A stretch of 64,000 bases of DNA from Cucumis sativus (lineage: Eukaryota > Streptophyta > Magnoliopsida > Cucurbitales > Cucurbitaceae). The stretch lies in assembly GCF_000004075.3 (NCBI RefSeq), contig NC_026655.2:18957489-19021488 (forward strand). Reading direction: 5' to 3'. The position numbers and the translations under genes are program-made. The first letter of the stretch is position 1, and each line of letters opens with the position of its first letter. The notes beneath the pieces were generated by a model. It made no database searches, was not told the origin of the DNA, and saw only the letters and a list, made by a program, of their open reading frames with translations. Below, in pieces: positions 23,941 through 36,967 of this stretch.

Positions 23941-26912
23941 ATGGAATTTGTGGCAGAGAAATGGAAGTTCTCGATTCTCTATCTTGGATTTATTTATTCA
24001 ATTATATTCCTCCTCCATTCTCTCATTTCCCATAAATTACTTCTGGGATATCAAGCTGTTCACATCAAGAAGAACCCGGATCTTCCTCTCCGCTTCCGTT
24101 CTGATGGTACCTTCAAGATTCTACAGGTTTGTGTTATGGGTCTTTTTTTCAATTCAATTTCAGGCTGATTCTCTGTTCGGAACTGAGACTTTTGTTATGT
24201 AAGGTCGCTGATATGCATTTTGGCAATGGAGTTAACACGCGGTGTCGAGATGTGTTGGATATTGAATTTGAACATTGCTCGGATCTTAACACGACTCGGT
24301 TTTTCAAGCGAATGATCGAGGCGGAAAATCCTGATTTCATTGCTTTTACAGGTCTTTTTTTTAACCCTGCCCATGTGTTCGATCTTTGATTGTTTTTGTT
24401 CTTTCATTATGAAGTTCTCTTTAGTATTGTCTTACTGGATTTTGGCATACACAGTGTACGCTGTTTTTGATAGTTCCGAAAAATGATTGGTTATTGGTTT
24501 AAAATTAAGTTCATACAAAAAAACCCACTATTGTTATGTAGGTGTCTTTTTGAAATTAACTTCGTCCTGTCTCATAATTAGAATAGGATGAGAAGGAGTT
24601 GGATCTGCAGTTTGTTGGAAATAAAAAGAGTTAGTCCATTAAAAGGTGAATGCATACTGAGAAGGATAGGGTTGATGATAAGGAATATACTGTAAGATTA
24701 ATCTATGTAGTAGCGGCAATTCAGCGAAGTGAGAGCTATTGCTTTTCTGATGCATAGCAGAAGCTTTATCAAAATTTGGAGAAAGGGAAAAATTAGGAGG
24801 GTTGAAGGGGTTAGTTTAGTAAACATTGCTTGCAATAAGTCTATATAACTTCATGAAAACATGATAGGGGATTGATCCAAAGGGTTCAATTTGAGCCAGA
24901 AAATTCAAGAGCTTGGAGGTTCAAAAAAGTTTAATTAGGCGTGGAAGATTATGGTAAGGTATATGATGTGCACCAAATCGATTCCTGCCCATGAGCTAGC
25001 CCTTCCAATCATGTGGGAGTATATTTCACTTAACGGTTTTGCAATTCTAACCTATTCTAAATATTTATTTGCAATTCTAACTCGTTCCTTCTAGAGATTT
25101 ATAGTTTTCCAGCTACTTTTGAATTTAAAGGTTGTTATTCAATGTTATTTTAGTTTTTCTTTTGGCCACAGTTTGGTCTCATTTGTTATAACAACCTCTT
25201 TGGATTGATCTTGCCAATCATTGTTTGAAATAATGCTGTTTTTTCCCCTTTAATTATCAAACTTGTACTATATGAATATATTGTGGAAGCTCCAGCTATT
25301 TTAATGGTAAGGAGTAGCTGTTACTAGGACTATGAGATACAGAGCATAATAATTACAATTGAAAAGGGGATTTTAATCTTTAAACTACTTGGGAGATTGG
25401 TTGGTGGTCCCAGAATCACGTTTTCTGTCTAGTGAAATGATGGTGTCTTAAACAATCACATAGGATGAAAGCTAATCCTAGCTTTAAATTCTTTTTCTTT
25501 CTTGTTATTTTCAAGTATTGCCTATTGGTGATCACATGCAAGCGAACTCTGGTAATTAGATCGACCAGAATGCATTAGTATGTCTCTAATATAGTACTAT
25601 AACATTTGTTCATTGTATGTTAAATGTCTTTGTCAGAACTTGGTAGAGCTGGACATTAACCTTGTTGATTTTGGTCGAACCAGTTATTTATAGATAAATC
25701 TGAAACAAATTTTTTGTGAAGATATCCCCTTTCTTGTCATTGTGTAACTCTAGTGCTTGGGTGCTTACTCGTTTTGGTTATATGGAACTTTTTCCATACA
25801 ATGAGTAATTGAGTATGCATCGCCGTTGTGTGAAAATAATCAGATTTAGTTCGCTGACCAGGTGACAACATATTTGGGCCAAGCACTGCTGATGCTGCTG
25901 AATCCTTGTTTAAAGCTTTCCGTCCTGCTATTGAACATCAAGTTCCATGGGCAGCAGTTTTGGGAAACCACGATCAAGAGTCTACTATGACTCGAGAAGA
26001 GTTAATGTCACTCATTTCCCTCATGGATTATTCAGTATCTCAAACCAATCCATCGACCAATAACCTTCCTTCAAATGGAAATCAGATGATACGGAACATC
26101 GACGGATTTGGGAATTATGATATTAATGTCTACGGTGCTCCGGGTTCACATTTGGCAAATTCCAGCGTCCTTAATCTTTACTTCCTCGACAGTGGAGACA
26201 AAGCTGTAGTGCAAGGAGCCCGAACATATGGATGGATTAAGGAATCACAGCTTAAGTGGCTTAGAGATGTTTCTCAAAGATATCAGGTATAGTAGAATAT
26301 ATTTAAGGTTTATTTATATATTCATTTATTTATCCCTGGGAAGCTGAAAAAGGTAATTTTGGTTATGATTTTTATTGTAATTCCCAAAAGGGATATTTCC
26401 AAGATTCAGATTTCATTAACGTCTTGCAGGACACACACTAACAGGGCACTAATCAGGAACGTTTTCCCTCAATGGATGCTTTGGCCCAAGGGAAGCCTCT
26501 AGCACTGACATTTTTCCATATACCGATCCCAGAAATATGGAACCTTTATTATAAAAAAATCGTCGGCCAATTTCAGGAAGGCGTGGCATGTTCTTCAGTG
26601 AACTCGGGAGTTCTACAGAACTTAGTCGCCATGGGAGATGTCAAAGCTGTATTCATCGGTCATGACCATACCAATGATTTCTGTGGTAATCTTGATGGTA
26701 TATGGTTTTGTTATGGTGGAGGATTCGGATATCATGGTTACGGGAGGCTCGGATGGTCAAGGAGAGGCCGTGTTATCGTAGCAGAACTTGGAAACAACAA
26801 GAAGAGTTGGATGGGAGTCGAGAGGATCAGGACATGGAAACGATTAGATGACGAAGAGCTGACCAAGATCGATGAACAGATTTTGTGGGAACGCGATCAA
26901 CAACCTCAGTAA
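23941..26912 (+). CDS. Probable purple acid phosphatase, PAP28 type (four exons)
   Basis: Exons 23941-24126, 24204-24351, 25862-26286 and 26445-26912 encode 408 residues in consistent phase. A hydrophobic segment at about residues 9-31 is a signal peptide or membrane anchor, so the enzyme is probably secretory. Metallophosphoesterase motifs occur in order: VADMHFG (D65, H67), GDN (D113), GNHDQE (N147, H148), FHIP (H278) and GHDHTND (H326, H328). All five metal-binding blocks are present, so the 'inactive' label often given to this group is not obvious from sequence. The ending KTWKRLDDE-type text and length match PAP28 rather than PAP29/14. Purple acid phosphatases hydrolyse phosphomonoesters and often respond to phosphate supply; the substrate here is unknown. 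The last intron has two possible acceptors 15 nt apart; only the downstream one keeps the frame open. Confidence 0.92.
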
Positions 26913-28089
26913 CTACCGTTTGAAATGCTCAACATCACAAACATCAAACCAACCATGTCTAAGTGTTGAACTACGAACACAAATATCTTTATACCCTAGA
27001 ATTCTTGATCATTGTATCCATCCATAGTCTAGAGATTAGAATGATGTTCAATTGGGTTTTAGTTGCATAACTTAAAAACATGATCCTAAGCAATGAAATT
27101 ACGACATGAGCAACTTGTAAGCGTTGAACGAAACCTTGCCTTTCTTTATTGGATTACTTCATTCTAAAGTTCGATTGAAAATACACTTTTCAAAATTTAC
27201 CCATTTGACTACAAATCAAAAAGTGTAGAATTTTCAAAAGCATATTCAAGTGTGGCATCTTTATGAAATTAAATAGCAAAATTTCATGTGGGCAGTAAAT
27301 TCATAATTGTTTAATTAAATTTTATAAGGAGAAAAAGAACCTTGATGTTAGAAAAAGGAGATTATTATTATTATTATATATATATATTATGTAAAAAGGG
27401 CTCCCAAAAGAGGAATAGAGGACAAAACATAATGATGAAAACGATCATTCTCTAGGAAGTAGCTAAGCCCTAAAATTCCCATGCAAAAGTACCAAAGTTG
27501 ATGAAAGAGTAAAAAATAAAAGAATTTGAAACTAATGAAAGCTGCATATAATTCATTTTTAAATAGAAAAAAAATGAAATATTTAGAATCTTTGGTGATC
27601 AAAAGTGATGGGTTTTGCAGTGCGAATCCAAAGGTTACTTGAAAAGGAGAGCCCAAAGAGGCTGCTGGATCGATCTTTTTATGAGGATTTTTCTTTTTTC
27701 TTCTTAAAGACCATATGTTTATTATTATAATTTCTACATATTTTTTTTAAAATTAGTGCCATTTACTTTAATAAAGCTTAATCTCTATGATTTGAATATT
27801 CTTGTAAGAGTTATTCTTATTATTATTATTTTAATAGTAAAGATTGTGTTGATGATCAAGTTTAAATTATAGTTTCTTTCATCAAATAATTTTCTAGATT
27901 TTGGATGGAAAGCTATATAGATTTTCATATTCATAATTTTTACAACCATAATCATTTTCCTTTTTGGGTTTTGGATTCAAATCCATGGTTGTAATTACAA
28001 AATTATAACTCAAAAGTTGTAATTATGTATAAGTATGATAAAGAAAGATAGAACACATATATAATCCATTTGTAGTAGCTTTTATATTA

Positions 28090-28114
28090 AATATATATAT
28101 ATATATATATATAT
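28090..28114. repeat. AT microsatellite
   Basis: About twelve uninterrupted AT units. Confidence 0.85.
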
Positions 28115-28687
28115 TTTTGTAAAAGATTATCTATCTTCTTCAATCCTAATCTTAATCACATTATTTTCTCAACTTATTCAAACATATAAATTGTATATAC
28201 TACTAGAAAATTAACATGCTAATCGACAAAATTTTGTTCTACTCGTCTATATAAATAAAAAGTTCAATTCTTTTTAATGATCTAAATAACATCCACACGT
28301 TTTTAAATATGTCAAAAAAGAACGTTGGGTGTAGAAATGTTTTTGTGTGACTTTTTAAATTTACGTCAAATTCCAAATCTAAATTTAAGATATAGTATAG
28401 AAACATAACGAATGAAATGCAAAAATAAATTGATAATCGAATGATATAAACCACCACATGATTAAGTACAAAATTAAACAAAATTTAAAAATTTAAGACC
28501 GCCAAGTGAGATATATGGATTGGATAATATGGAATAATATGGAAAAATAAAATCTACTAAGGTTATTATTATGTTTTTGAAATATAAGTTTTGGTGGCAT
28601 ACAATGTGTATATATATTTTTATTTGTATACTTTTATATCTTTATAAGACATTAATGATTTAAAACCTTGAAAAACTTTTGTTTCTT

Positions 28688-28718
<31 letters not shown>

Positions 28719-31542
28719 GAAAGAAAAAAGAAAAGAAAAGAAAAACATTGAAACTTTTGTCTTCAACCTGACAGTCAAATTGTAGTAAAAAAGAGAAATT
28801 CTTCCCTTTCTTTCAGCATCAAAATGCTTTTCTTTTTCCCCTAAAACTTTCTATTTTTCAAGAAATTTTTGTTATTATAATTCTAAATGCACCTTCTAGA
28901 TTTTTGTTTCAACAAACTAAAAAATAATCCAATTAAGTAATTTCTTTTTAAAATCATCTTACTATAATTGTTAATTTATTTGATATATATTATTTTGAAA
29001 AGCAAATGTTCAAAATTTTTAACCTAAACTGATGTGGACAGGTTTTAATTGAACTTTGAAAATTTGAATTTGATTGATCATTTAATTAATGTTAGAAATT
29101 AGTTAGTGATGCAATTAAATATCTCAATGTGTCAACCTTTATTAAAGCTTTAATTAGAGTTAATTAAATTAGAAGTTTGGTGTTGAAACTTACTAAGATT
29201 TTTGTGTTTAATTAGGTTTATGGATGTGTTCTTAATTAACCTTTAATTCCAATTCAACTGTAATAGTTCCTTGAACTTTTTTTTAATATGAGTTTAACTA
29301 ATTTTGCATCAAATAGTGCTGAATTCACATTCTAATTGTAAGTCAATATTTTTCAAAATCTATCGATCCTAACTATCATGGAATTGACCTATTTGGTGAT
29401 CAATAAAAGGTTATAACCTTAATCCAACTTTCTTCGTTAGATTGGTTGTTGAAATTAATCAAAGGAAACATAATTAAGCTAGTTGGAAGAGTGACATATC
29501 TTATTGTATAATCATATTAATTTTAATGCAATTGAAAGTTGTAATAATTTGACCTGAAATGAAACTATTTTTACTAGTTGGCTTTAATTCCAATTGTGTT
29601 GGATGCTTTGATTTTTCTCTTTTTTGTGTGTTAAAGTTTGAGCCAGCTTTATTCTTATTTTTTTTAATCTCTACAAATCTCTAACTAGTTTTGACTCTTC
29701 TTTTTCTAAAAGAAAATAAAATAAAAATTACCATCTCTTTCATATAATTTAGAGTTAATTTTAATTATAATTTGTATGATTTACCAATCATATTTTCCAA
29801 ATCTAGATGTGAAGATACATTTGTAAGAAACTTATTCGATAAGAAAAAAAAAAAAAAAACTCATAACAACTTTGACATTGGGATGTGAGTATTATAAAAA
29901 TGGTAAGGTTTGGGACATAAGTTTGGTATATGAATTTTTGTAATTAAATTCATATAGAAACAAACAGTTAATAACTTTTGATTTTAATTTTGTTTCCTTT
30001 TTATGTTGACAATCTGTTGGGTTAAATGTGGACCAAATCATTCACATTTTTAGAAAGAAATGAGATTCAATTATTATTTATCCATTAGCTTCATTTGGAT
30101 CATAAAATTTAAAAGGGCAATTTGATACTTTTCTTGTAACTAGAGCAAATCAATTAATAATAATTATAAGGTTTTTTTTTTCTTTTATATAAAAAAATTT
30201 GCTTTAAGTATAATGCTCCAATGATTTCTCATGACAAAATGAAACTCCGGGTATAATCATGTTAAAAGAATTTGTAAATTTTGGATTATAAACACTTTTG
30301 GTCTCTAAACATTCATAAAACCAATAACTTAGTCTTTGTTGAGTTGCAAGTTGATCAAACAAAGACGGTATATTAAGGTCGATATAGTTATGTATATGTA
30401 TGTGGGAAGAAATAATAATGTTGAGAATGAGAGGATCCAAAGTTATGTGAATAAAGTTTAGATAAATAACACAAAGTCCAAAGTGAAGGGGTTGATGCAT
30501 AGGGATTAATGGAGGGAGGAATTTGATGACTTTGACTATGAAAGTGAAAGCTTAAGGTTGAATATATGAATTGAAAATGGTGTGTGGAACATTAAAGTTT
30601 GGTCAGAAGGGGATATATATTAATTTGTGAATGTGAATATATGTAGCTTGTTGGAGACCTAAGTTTTTGGTAAATCACTTTTGACCCAAAAGTGACCTTC
30701 TGGGTTTTGTATATAATTTTCAAAAATCACAAAGTTTTTGATAATGTTTTGAATCTTCTTGTCTTAATTCAAATAATTGGTTTTTGTTCTTTTTCTTTCA
30801 GATTCTTCTACGTTTATCTCTCTTCTTTTCTTCTTTCTTCATTCTATTTCTCTCTCTCTTTCTCTCTTTATTTGAGTAATAATGTCTATGGGATTGCAGC
30901 TTGGGGGGTTATGTTTTTCTTCTCTTCATCATTTTGGTCACTTATTTGAATATCTTAATCATTCATATTATACATATCAATCAAACTCTAGGCTTCACAC
31001 AAGTTTGAAAGTTTGTAAAAAAATTATATCAAAAAGGCTAATTATAAAGAAAAATACTTTGTGCTTCTCGAGATATATATACTCGTCTTTAATTTATATG
31101 ATTCACCTGGATATCAAATCATAAGTTGTCACGAGGTAAATGGTAAACTTTTTTTTTTCTTTTGTAAGTGAGAAAATGGATGGAGATGAATGCAATTTAC
31201 TCATTGTTTCAAAAGTACTTACGATATTAACCCATATCCTTTCTTGAACATTTCGAACTAAATCTAGACATGCATTATTGTAGTGACCCTAATCATTCTA
31301 TATATGTCATTTCTCAATCCAACGTTATATAAAAGATTTCTACTTCAAAAATAGTCTAGAAACGCTACGTTACCACTGAAAGAACATAAGTATTTTTTAA
31401 TCAAAGGATAAAAGTCCAGGCATTTCTTTTACACACTTTAGCCTATTGAAAAAGAAAGAATAAGAAAAAACACATCGAAACGATTTAAAGCGACCCAAAA
31501 CAATCCTCGAGAACGGTTTCGTGATTGGTCATTTGAATTTGT

Positions 31543-31574
31543 AGAGATAGAGATAGAGAGAGAGAGAGAGAGAA
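31543..31574. repeat. GAGATA/GA microsatellite
   Basis: Two GAGATA units run into about ten GA units (plus strand). GAGA-type repeats can act as plant Polycomb-recruiting or promoter elements, but here it lies over 1 kb from the next gene. Confidence 0.85.
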
Positions 31575-32594
31575 AGATTTTAGTATAGGAAATGGTGTGT
31601 TTCACTAGTGAAGTAGAATATTTGGTAAGACTCAAAACCCTTTTATTTGTTCTTTCTCAGACAACATTCCAACATTCTGCATCCTTTATTACATATAAAG
31701 AACACATTGATAATTAAACATTGAATCAAAGTGAAAAAAAAAAAATAAAGTGAAAGAAAGAAGAAGAAAAAAAGTTGGAAAAAAAAAATCTTCTTTTTTA
31801 ATTTAAGCCTTTAGTAGTACTCTCTTTTGAATTCCTGTTGTTTCTCCAATTCAAAGGCTGATGTGTAAAAATTTTCAAAACTCACTCTCTCCCAATAAAG
31901 CTTTTTATGAAGAATATATAAATATGAATCACCATTTTTATTTTGTTTTTTTTTTTGCTTATGGACCCCTTCTTTTCTCATCAAATAATATTATTCATTC
32001 ATTTTGAATACCAAAAGAAGTTGCAGCATTTCATAAAGTTCTTGATCATTAATCTCATACAATCATCACATTTTGATTCCTCTGACATAATAATGCATTT
32101 ATTATTATTTTTTCTTCTTTTATGTTTTTACTTTTCTTTTTTCTATTAATTCTATGATTCATCTTTACACCCTTTCTGTTTCTTTTCTTTTTATAACACA
32201 GATAACATAAATTAGGATTAATTAATTAATTCATTTGATGGTGAATTGTTAGTTAAAAATAAGATTGTTTGGAAATGTTTTGAATTTGTTATTTAGTATT
32301 ACTAATAATCTAGTATGAGTCGGGTGTTATTGTTTTTGTAGCTAATACGTTATTAGTAGATTACGTAAGTGTGTTGATTGTCTCTTCTTTTACGGTTTTT
32401 ATATTCTTTGTTTGATGATATTCGTAATAGAAAAGTTACTTGTGGAAAAGTAGGGAAAATAAGTGGGGAGAGGTTAATAAGTTAAAGAGGATGAGATAAC
32501 AGATGGAAAGAAAGCCTAAAGGAGGGGGAGAGAAGCCAAAATAGAAGGAAGTTTTTTAATTTCATACCAAAACAAAAACATGAGAAGAAGTTAG

Positions 32595-32603
32595 TATAAA
32601 AAG
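32595..32603 (+). promoter_or_regulatory. TATA box of the SMXL gene
   Basis: TATAAAAAG is followed about 30 nt later by a pyrimidine-rich stretch with ATCATCTTTC-type initiator sequence. It implies a leader of about 310 nt, free of ATG triplets and with no intron needed. Confidence 0.55.
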
Positions 32604-32941
32604 AATGGGATTTGGTCCAATCTCATCTTTCTAAAGCCTAACTCTCAACTTTCAACCATATACTCTCTCTCCATATTCTTCAAAAACTCACTCTCACAAC
32701 TTAACATCAGCTCATCAACTTCTTAGACACTTCCATTTTTCTTCTGCTAACTCCTACTTTGAGGAAGAAGAATAAGAACAACAGCAACAACAGCTTTAAC
32801 AAAAAACTTCTCCTCCAATCACAAACTGAGGCCTTCACTGAACTAAAGAAAGAAAGGAACTCTTTTTCTTGTTCTTGTTCTTGTTCTTTTGGACGATAAG
32901 GATAAACTTGTTTGGTGGGGGTGGGATTTTTCGGGTAAGTG

Positions 32942-35900
32942 ATGCGATCGGGAGGTTGTGCAGCGAATCAGACCTTCACACCGGAGGCTGCTTCCGTGTT
33001 GAAGCAATCTCTGAGCTTAGCAAGGAGGAGAGGTCATGCTCAGCTCACTCCTCTTCATGTGGCTGTTACTTTGTTCAGCTCAAGGAGTAGTAATCTGTTA
33101 AGACAAGCATGCCTCAAGTCTCAACCACATCAAACTTCACATCCTCTGCATTGTAGAGCTCTTGAGCTTTGTTTCAATGTAGCTCTCAATAGACTCCCAA
33201 CTACACCTGGTCCTTTATTCCATGGACAACCTTCACTCTCTAATGCACTCATTGCAGCACTTAAAAGAGCTCAAGCCAACCAAAGAAGAGGCTGCTTAGA
33301 ACAGCAGCAGCAGCAACAACAACAACAACATCAGCCAGTGTTAGCCATTAAAGTAGAATTGGAGCAGCTCATAATTTCCATTTTGGATGATCCAAGTGTT
33401 AGTAGAGTTATGAGAGAGGCTGGTTTTTCTAGTACTCTTGTCAAGAGTAACTTAGAGGATTCCTCTGTTTCGTCTGTTTTTCATTGTTATGGTAGTTCTG
33501 GTGGCATCTTTTCTTCTCCTTCTTCCCCTTCTCGTACCGATCATCATTCTGACCAAAGAGATAACTTGATTTTCAATCCAGGGGATTTTTGGCAAACCCA
33601 GTTCTTGACTCGCTCCTCTGAGCAAAACCCGCTTCCATTTTCCCCACAAAAGAGAGTACCCAACACTAATGTTATTGCTGAATCTGCTTCTTCCTTAAAG
33701 CTAGATATCAAGTTAGTGTTTGAAGCAATGCTTGGGAGGAAGAGAAAAAACACTGTCATAATTGGTGATTCCATAACAATGATTGAAGGTTTAATTTCAG
33801 AGCTTATGGGGAGAGTAGCAAGAGGAGAGGTCCCAAATGAACTAAAATCTACAAAATTCATTGAGTTTTTGCTATCTCCCGATTCTTTAAGCTCCATGAA
33901 AAGAGAAGACATTGAAATGAAGGTAGCAGAGCTGAGAAGGAACATTGACTCCATTACATCAAGAGGATGGGGAGCCATAATATATACAGGAGATTTGAAA
34001 TGGATGGTAGAAACAGATGTTAGAGAAAGAGAAGAAACTAGCTTTTCGTCTAGTAAAGAAGCTTCAAGTTACAGCCAAATCGATCACATGATTGAAGAAA
34101 TCTCGAGACTAATATCATTCCATAGTATTTCCTGCACAAAGTTATGGCTAGTAGGAACAGCAAGTTACCAGACTTACATGAGATGTCAAATGAGACATCC
34201 GACACTCGAAACTCGTTGGGATCTTCAAGCAGTACCTGTTCCTTCAGATGGATCACTTGGCTTAAGCCTGCACAGTTTCAGGTATGATTGACTATTTACA
34301 CTTGAAGTATAAAGATAGATAGCATTATAAGTTGGTTGATGATCTTACCTCTTTTTTTCTTTTTCTTTTTTGCAGTCTTCATGGGTCAAGGACCACGGCT
34401 TTGGGTCATAATCCATCACAAGTGTGGGAAACAAAGCCATTTGGTATTGGTAAAGAGGGGCAAGAGAAGCTCAGTTGCTGTGATTGTTCTTCTAATCATG
34501 ATAAGGAAGTTCATCCATTGAAGTCAAGTCAGCAGAAAGAGTTGCCTTCTTGGCTGCAGCCCTTCAGCACCCAACTATCCCATCTTAAGGTACAAATACG
34601 AAACAGAATTCATCTCGTTTATGAAGAACTTGATTGATTGATGAAGTTTAGTGTAGAGAAAACCAATGCAATTAAGTTGGTTTGAACAAACCAATAGGAA
34701 TCATGTATCAATGATTTGCTTTAGTTCAATTTACAAAATTTGTCTCTTTGTTTCTATTTTGGTAACGACTTTCAATTTTGTTTCTCTATATATATTTTAA
34801 AATTAAATAATTCTGCAGTTTTAATTTGTTACTTATCTCACTTACGCTTAAAATTCAATTTTATATCGATTAGGTTGATTGTTTTGTAAAAAAAATTAAA
34901 CCATTAATGTTTCTATTAAAAAAAAAATTAAACTTCAATTAGAAATCAAAACATTTAAATAATCAATTTTATATTTTTAAAAATTGTTTTTGTTTCCTCA
35001 AAAGAACAAAAACAAAAGTTTTTAAAAACTATTTATATATTTATAGTTTTGGAAACTTGGTTTTGTTTTTAAAACATTAGTAGCAAAAATAGGTAGAGGT
35101 GGAATTGTGTTAATAAACTTGAATTTTGATTATCAAATACAACATTTGTAATTAACTTTTTTTTATAGGCTCTAGGACTACATCCAAAGGAAAATTTATT
35201 CATTTTAGTATTTATGCAAAGAAATTATAACATATGTTTCATAGTAGCTATGAGCATAGTTCAATTCTCAATCCTCAATTTCGCATGACAACATATCCTA
35301 GTTGAGGTTCCGATCCTTTCAACTTTCATATTAAAATTTGAGACGAGTGAAAGAGTCTATGCTAAGTTGGTTAGGTTTTATGTTATTAACCAAATGAGCT
35401 CTCAAAGGATTGATCTTCATCTAACATCTGAACGTGGTTTCCATTCTTGTGTCATCAGAGTCAGGAGAAATCCACAATGCAGAGCAATGAAAGTTCAAGT
35501 GGAAGCAACTTCCTCAACACTTGGTCAAATCCATTTTCAACCAAGAACACAATGTTCCAAGATTCAAATACAATCTGCTTCACCGAACCATCATTAAAAA
35601 TGTCACGAAGTTCAAACCAGATGCTTAAATTTAGACGCCAGCAATCCTGCATCACCGAGTTCAATTTCGACAAATATCAAGATGCAACGCCAAGCTTAGA
35701 CAATCTCAAGAACATGGAAGAAGATAACAAAGAAGTAGACATTTCTCTATCTCTAGGTGACTCTTTATTCAAAGATCCAAAAGATTTGACAAAGAAGAGT
35801 GAAGCAACTATACAAAGAGATCATCTATGCAAATCATTGGCAGAGAATGTTCCTTGGCAATCAGACACCATTCCTTCAATAGCAAAAGCACTGATGAGTT

Positions 35901-36967
35901 TCAAATCCAAAAATGAAGAGTTGTTTTGGATACTGATTGAAGGGAATGATAAAATTGGGAAAAGAAGGTTAGCTCGAGCTATAGCAGAATCTATTTTTGG
36001 GTCTGTTGAACAACTCTGCAAGATCAATGCGAGAGGTAATAATGAGGAAAACCCACCTTCTAAAATCGTTGAAAACGCCATGAAAACACAAGAAAAACTA
36101 GTTGTTTTAGTTGAAGATATCGATCAGGGAGATCCTCAGTTCATGAAATTCCTAGCAGATGGATTCCAGAGTGGGAAATTCGGAGGAATGGATGAAAAAG
36201 ATAGAGATACAAGGCAATTCATATTCATTTTAACCAGCGGTGGAGAAGGAGGAGATAAGGAAACAGATTCTATAATCCCAATGACAATGAATATTGCGAT
36301 CAATACTGGCTTTGGAGCGCTTAGTTTAGATCAAAAGCGCAGAGCTGAATGGGAATCCCCAATCAACACAAAGCATCAAAGAACAATCAAAGAAGAGGAA
36401 GAAGATGCAAACCCCAATACTAATACGATCGATGCAGTGAAAATCAATGGAAGTGGAAGCCTATCGAGACAATCAAGCTTTAACAAACTCGACCTAAATC
36501 TCAAAGCAGAGGAAGACGAAGAAGCACAAGAAAAAACAGAGGACGACAACATACATCTGGTAACCGATCCAGAATCCCCACCAAAGAAACTCCAATTTCA
36601 GCAGTTAATTCACAACCGCTTCGTATTCAACGAGACCCCATTATCAAAAAGAGAGCAAAGAGAATGGTTCAAGTCGAAGATCGTGAGATCATTTGAAGGG
36701 GTGTTCGGATTAAAGAAACAAGCGAATTTCAGCGTGGAAGAGAGAGTACTGGAATCAATTTCATCAAGGTCGGATTGTTTCGGGAATGGAGTGTTCAACA
36801 AATGGTTAACGGAGATTTTCGAAACGAGCTTGAGAGGGGTTGGATTTGGCGGGCAAGAAGGAGCCGATGTGAGGCTGTGTTTGAGTGGGAAAGAAGATGG
36901 GGCCATTGAAAATGGGTTTAAAGGAACAGCTTTGCCTCAAATCATAAGGCTTTCTTTCATGGACTGA
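32942..36967 (+). CDS. SMAX1-LIKE protein, SMXL3/4/5 clade (three exons)
   Basis: Exons 32942-34281, 34376-34589 and 35459-36967 encode 1020 residues. The start MRSGGCAANQTFTPEAAS matches the SMXL3/4/5 pattern (MR.GG....L..EAA), not SMXL6-8. Residues about 10-170 form the double Clp-N domain, with nine Gln at 121-129. Further on are a degenerate Walker A (GNDKIGKR, 680-687), a Walker B-like VVLVEDID (733-740) and an EAR repressor motif LDLNL (862-866) that recruits TOPLESS. The RGKT degron used for strigolactone-triggered breakdown in SMXL6-8 was not seen, as expected for this clade. In Arabidopsis SMXL3/4/5 are nuclear and promote phloem formation independently of MAX2; the same role here is inferred. 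Overall text is closest to SMXL4/5. The gene has its own promoter; the leader is long and ATG-free. Confidence 0.94.
34590..35458 (+). other. Second intron of the SMXL gene
   Basis: An 869-nt AT-rich GT-AG intron (AAG|GTACAA ... CATCAG|AGTCAG). Nothing beyond homopolymer-rich sequence is visible in it. Confidence 0.85.

Larger units (their letters stand above)
26913..32594. other. Intergenic, AT-rich
   Basis: The first part is the PAP28 3' UTR. The rest is AT-rich with microsatellites (AT near 28090-28114, GA near 31543-31574), a purine run at 28688-28744 and short spurious open stretches on both strands. I saw no conserved protein text, no tRNA and no recognised microRNA. The last several hundred bases are the promoter of the SMXL gene. 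Confidence 0.6.
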
